Source of the DNA: Isoetes taiwanensis
Taxonomy: Eukaryota > Streptophyta > Lycopodiopsida > Isoetales > Isoetaceae
Assembly (NCBI GenBank): GCA_021234155.1
Contig: JAJEKV010000094.1
Coordinates: 1,070,396-1,134,395, forward strand
Length of the DNA: 64,000 bases
Reading direction: 5' to 3'
The notes beneath the pieces are model-generated. The model ran no database searches. It was not told the DNA's origin and saw only the letters and a list, made by a program, of their open reading frames with translations. Below are positions 62,285 through 64,000 of the stretch, piece after piece (the stretch's first letter is position 1; each line of letters opens with the position of its first letter). Made by a program: the position numbers and the translations under genes.

Positions 62285-62590
62285 AACATTCCCCAATTTG
62301 CAATGAAGTCTGCCATGTTAAAACCCACGTTTGCAAGGGATGCAATGGAAAACCCACGTTTGCAAAAACAGAGGGACATGTTGTGTTGAGTTGTCTACAT
62401 CATCCATTTGAAACATGCTATTGCAGAGATTAGGTTGCCGGGTTGTCCATTCTGGCATGTGCACAAAATACTAGGCGACAAGGGACAAAAGTGTCCTCTT
62501 TGTAAGGCTATACACTTAGATGAAACTCACAGTCAAGTACGAGGAAAAAAAGCTACCAGAGTAATTGTTGCATCTTATCACAGTAAGTAA
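62285..62590 (+). pseudogene. RING-like finger fragment
   Basis: One frame gives CKGCNGK...GHVVLSCLHHPFETC (to 62433), with CxxC and CxHxxFxxC ligands. The overlapping frame (62408-62590) continues FWHVHKILGDKGQKCPLCKA with the final CPLC pair. The order fits a RING domain broken by one frameshift near 62420. It could be an exon of a larger E3 ligase gene or a relic. It directly follows the MITE. Confidence 0.4.
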
Positions 62591-63080
62591 GAACTGGTCA
62601 TTGCTGCACATAAGGCAACAAATCTTCCATCCAAAGGAGTCGGTCCTTCCCGGCAGCCTCTTTGCAATCCAAGCCCACCTGCATAACCCCACAACTTAAT
62701 TTACCTGCAGCATGCTTGGAATTGCACAGACCTTACTTGTTCCCGAACAGGGCTTGAAGTTCCAAATTTTGCTGCTGTTCTTGCATAGAAAAATTTCCTC
62801 TTTTAAGATCTGGCCGAAGATAATTCACCCATCTCAGTCTGCAGCTCTTGCCACAACGTTCCAGGCCTTAAACGACCAAGGGAATTTTAGTTATCTATGA
62901 TTTGAACAGCAATTTTACAGCAAAAAGAGAAGAGTTCTTTTTTTATAGAAAATAAAGAAGAAAGAAAGGAAATTTTAGAGGGGGGTGAAATTGAAATTAA
63001 AAAAATTAAAATCTTACGGTTCACTATAGACCAACTTGAGGCCAACTTTTCTGTAAGGATAAAATCGATAAATACCATAC

Positions 63081-63240
63081 CTGCTTCGAGGGGCATCAAA
63101 CTCCAACACTTAATCCCATGCTCACTAATAAAACTCTTGAGCTTCTCGTCTTCGTCTGGAGACCAGAGTCCCCTCTTCACCTTCCTAGAGCCGCAACCAC
63201 AAGAACAAGGCTTCATGGTGCTTACTAATGCTTTCACCAT
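63081..63240 (-). CDS. R2R3-MYB transcription factor, exon 1
   Basis: R2R3-MYBs are plant transcription factors that bind DNA with two helix-turn-helix repeats. This exon encodes a Cys-containing N terminus, KVKRGLWSPDEDEKLKSFI and then SEHGIKCWSLMPLEAG, giving the first two Trp of R2. It ends at a GT donor (GCAG|GTATGG) in the position and phase where R2R3-MYB intron 1 sits. The start at 63216 (MKPCSCGCG) would give a 136-base exon, close to the usual 133. An upstream in-frame ATG at 63240 adds eight residues. LxP replaces the usual VPxLAG. No convincing exon 2 ([12 protein letters not shown]) was found to the left. A weak GK.RL.W-like match lies near 62650. The motif resembles the MYB26/61/103-type N termini. 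Confidence 0.75.
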
Positions 63241-63249
63241 GGGTGAGAT

Positions 63250-64000
63250 TATTCATAAAGTTAGTCCAAAACTGCAGTTTTCTATTCGCATTGTAGTTTC
63301 CTGTTCACATTGCCCCTTAACTCTGCCCTCACTAGGCATCGAAAAACTAGGAGTTTGTCTCCTAAATTTCCAGTCACAATCCTTATTTTCCGGTCGAGTT
63401 TATATTTGTCGGCAAAAAAATTGTGGGGTTTCCTTCAAAATCCGGCAAATAATCTTGAGTTTATATTCAAAATCCGATGGAGCATGACATTTATCGGCAA
63501 ATTATCTAGTTAGACCTATTGGGGATTTCGAAGCCTGGCCCTCACATGTTGGTTGATAATGGGTCAAGAGCAAGATGGCCCCAATAATTCGCAATAGCTT
63601 CCAAGCTTCCTGCCTAGGGCAAAGATGTCCCCTGTACAATATTGTACCCTAACTTAACTTATGCACTTGAACATGTACTCAATTTTAACTTATGCTCCCC
63701 TTGTGGATCCTTGGAAGCAACCTTCGTCCTATTCAAGCCCAAATCCCTATTGCCAGAAGGCATTGTCAAATGGACCTTCTAATGGTGGTCCTCTACAAAC
63801 CCTTTATGTTTGGAGCCAATTATTTTGGCATGTTGGTCTCCATCTACCATGATCACCACCCTTTAACTGCACCCATGTTTTCCTTTCTAAGTGTGAATGC
63901 TCTGCGGTTAATTGATGCAATAAATAGTACGCCATATTACATAGCAATTTGGCAATACAAGGTTACATCATTAAAATTGCATTCAATGGATCTTGACTTT
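63250..64000. other. MYB upstream region, no further feature recognised
   Basis: This would be the promoter side of the MYB exon. No TATA box was assigned with confidence. Short plus-strand frames at 63310-63513 and 63661-63852 have no known motif. Confidence 0.4.

Noticed and set aside
62040-62433. Overlapping frames on both strands through the MITE
   Set aside because: The inverted-repeat MITE opens frames on both strands. Only the RING-like ligands after 62285 were kept, at low confidence.
62630-62700. Exon 2 of the MYB gene on the minus strand
   Set aside because: One frame gives GKDRLLWMEDLLP, faintly like [14 protein letters not shown], but in the spliced phase the frame does not give the conserved [12 protein letters not shown], so it was not annotated.

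Overview
The window looks like nuclear DNA from a land plant with a large, repeat-rich genome. The signs are plant-type L1 LINEs ending in a 'TTGCC-TTCAAAAA'-like tail, tRNA-headed SINEs with (TCTA)n tails, PIF/Harbinger and Helitron ends, Ty1/copia fossils, and one exon of an R2R3-MYB gene. A fern or another early-diverging vascular plant is a guess, because no marker gene fixes the lineage. Most of the sequence is decayed mobile DNA. Intact host genes are few, and most reading frames are broken by small insertions and deletions.

Layout. 1-395 is a polypurine tract. About 440-10830 is a four-unit tandem array (about 0.97 kb per unit). Each unit carries two tRNA-Lys genes or relics. The array is interrupted by a poly(A)-tailed retroelement (3376-4481) and by a 5.36-kb DNA transposon with terminal inverted repeats and a TAA duplication (4926-10282), which holds nested foldback and TIR elements. 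10.8-21.9 kb is gene-poor, with two Helitron-like hairpins and a SINE. 21945-23265 (minus) is a probable multi-exon membrane-protein gene whose first exon is repeated at about 25.9-26.2 kb. 27.0-29.7 kb holds decayed plus-strand gene pieces: a RING-like finger and an FCP1/HAD-type phosphatase domain. About 30.8-36.2 kb (minus) is an unusual transposase-like gene split by a 5'-truncated L1 LINE (32588-35142). 41.1-44.9 kb is two broken copia fossils, one with a plus-strand LINE inserted.

The most striking part is 45.4-60.2 kb. At least five copies of a LINE group with an L1-like ORF1 and an APE-endonuclease/RT ORF2 all lie on the minus strand. Four of them (B to E) each sit between long (GA)n/(CT)n tracts, one after another, and the fifth (A) has such a tract at its 5' end. 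A PIF/Harbinger transposon with convergent transposase and Myb/SANT-like genes lies between the first and second copies. The simplest reading is a LINE group that inserts into (CT)n microsatellites, including the tails of its own relatives, so that copies stack head-to-tail. Their 3' ends share a small hairpin whose stem differs between copies yet still pairs.

After the stack come an L1 remnant (60.5-61.7 kb), a 179-bp MITE-like element, a RING-like fragment, and the first exon of an R2R3-MYB gene on the minus strand (63081-63240). All calls are from reading the sequence. Family names are from memory and no search was run.
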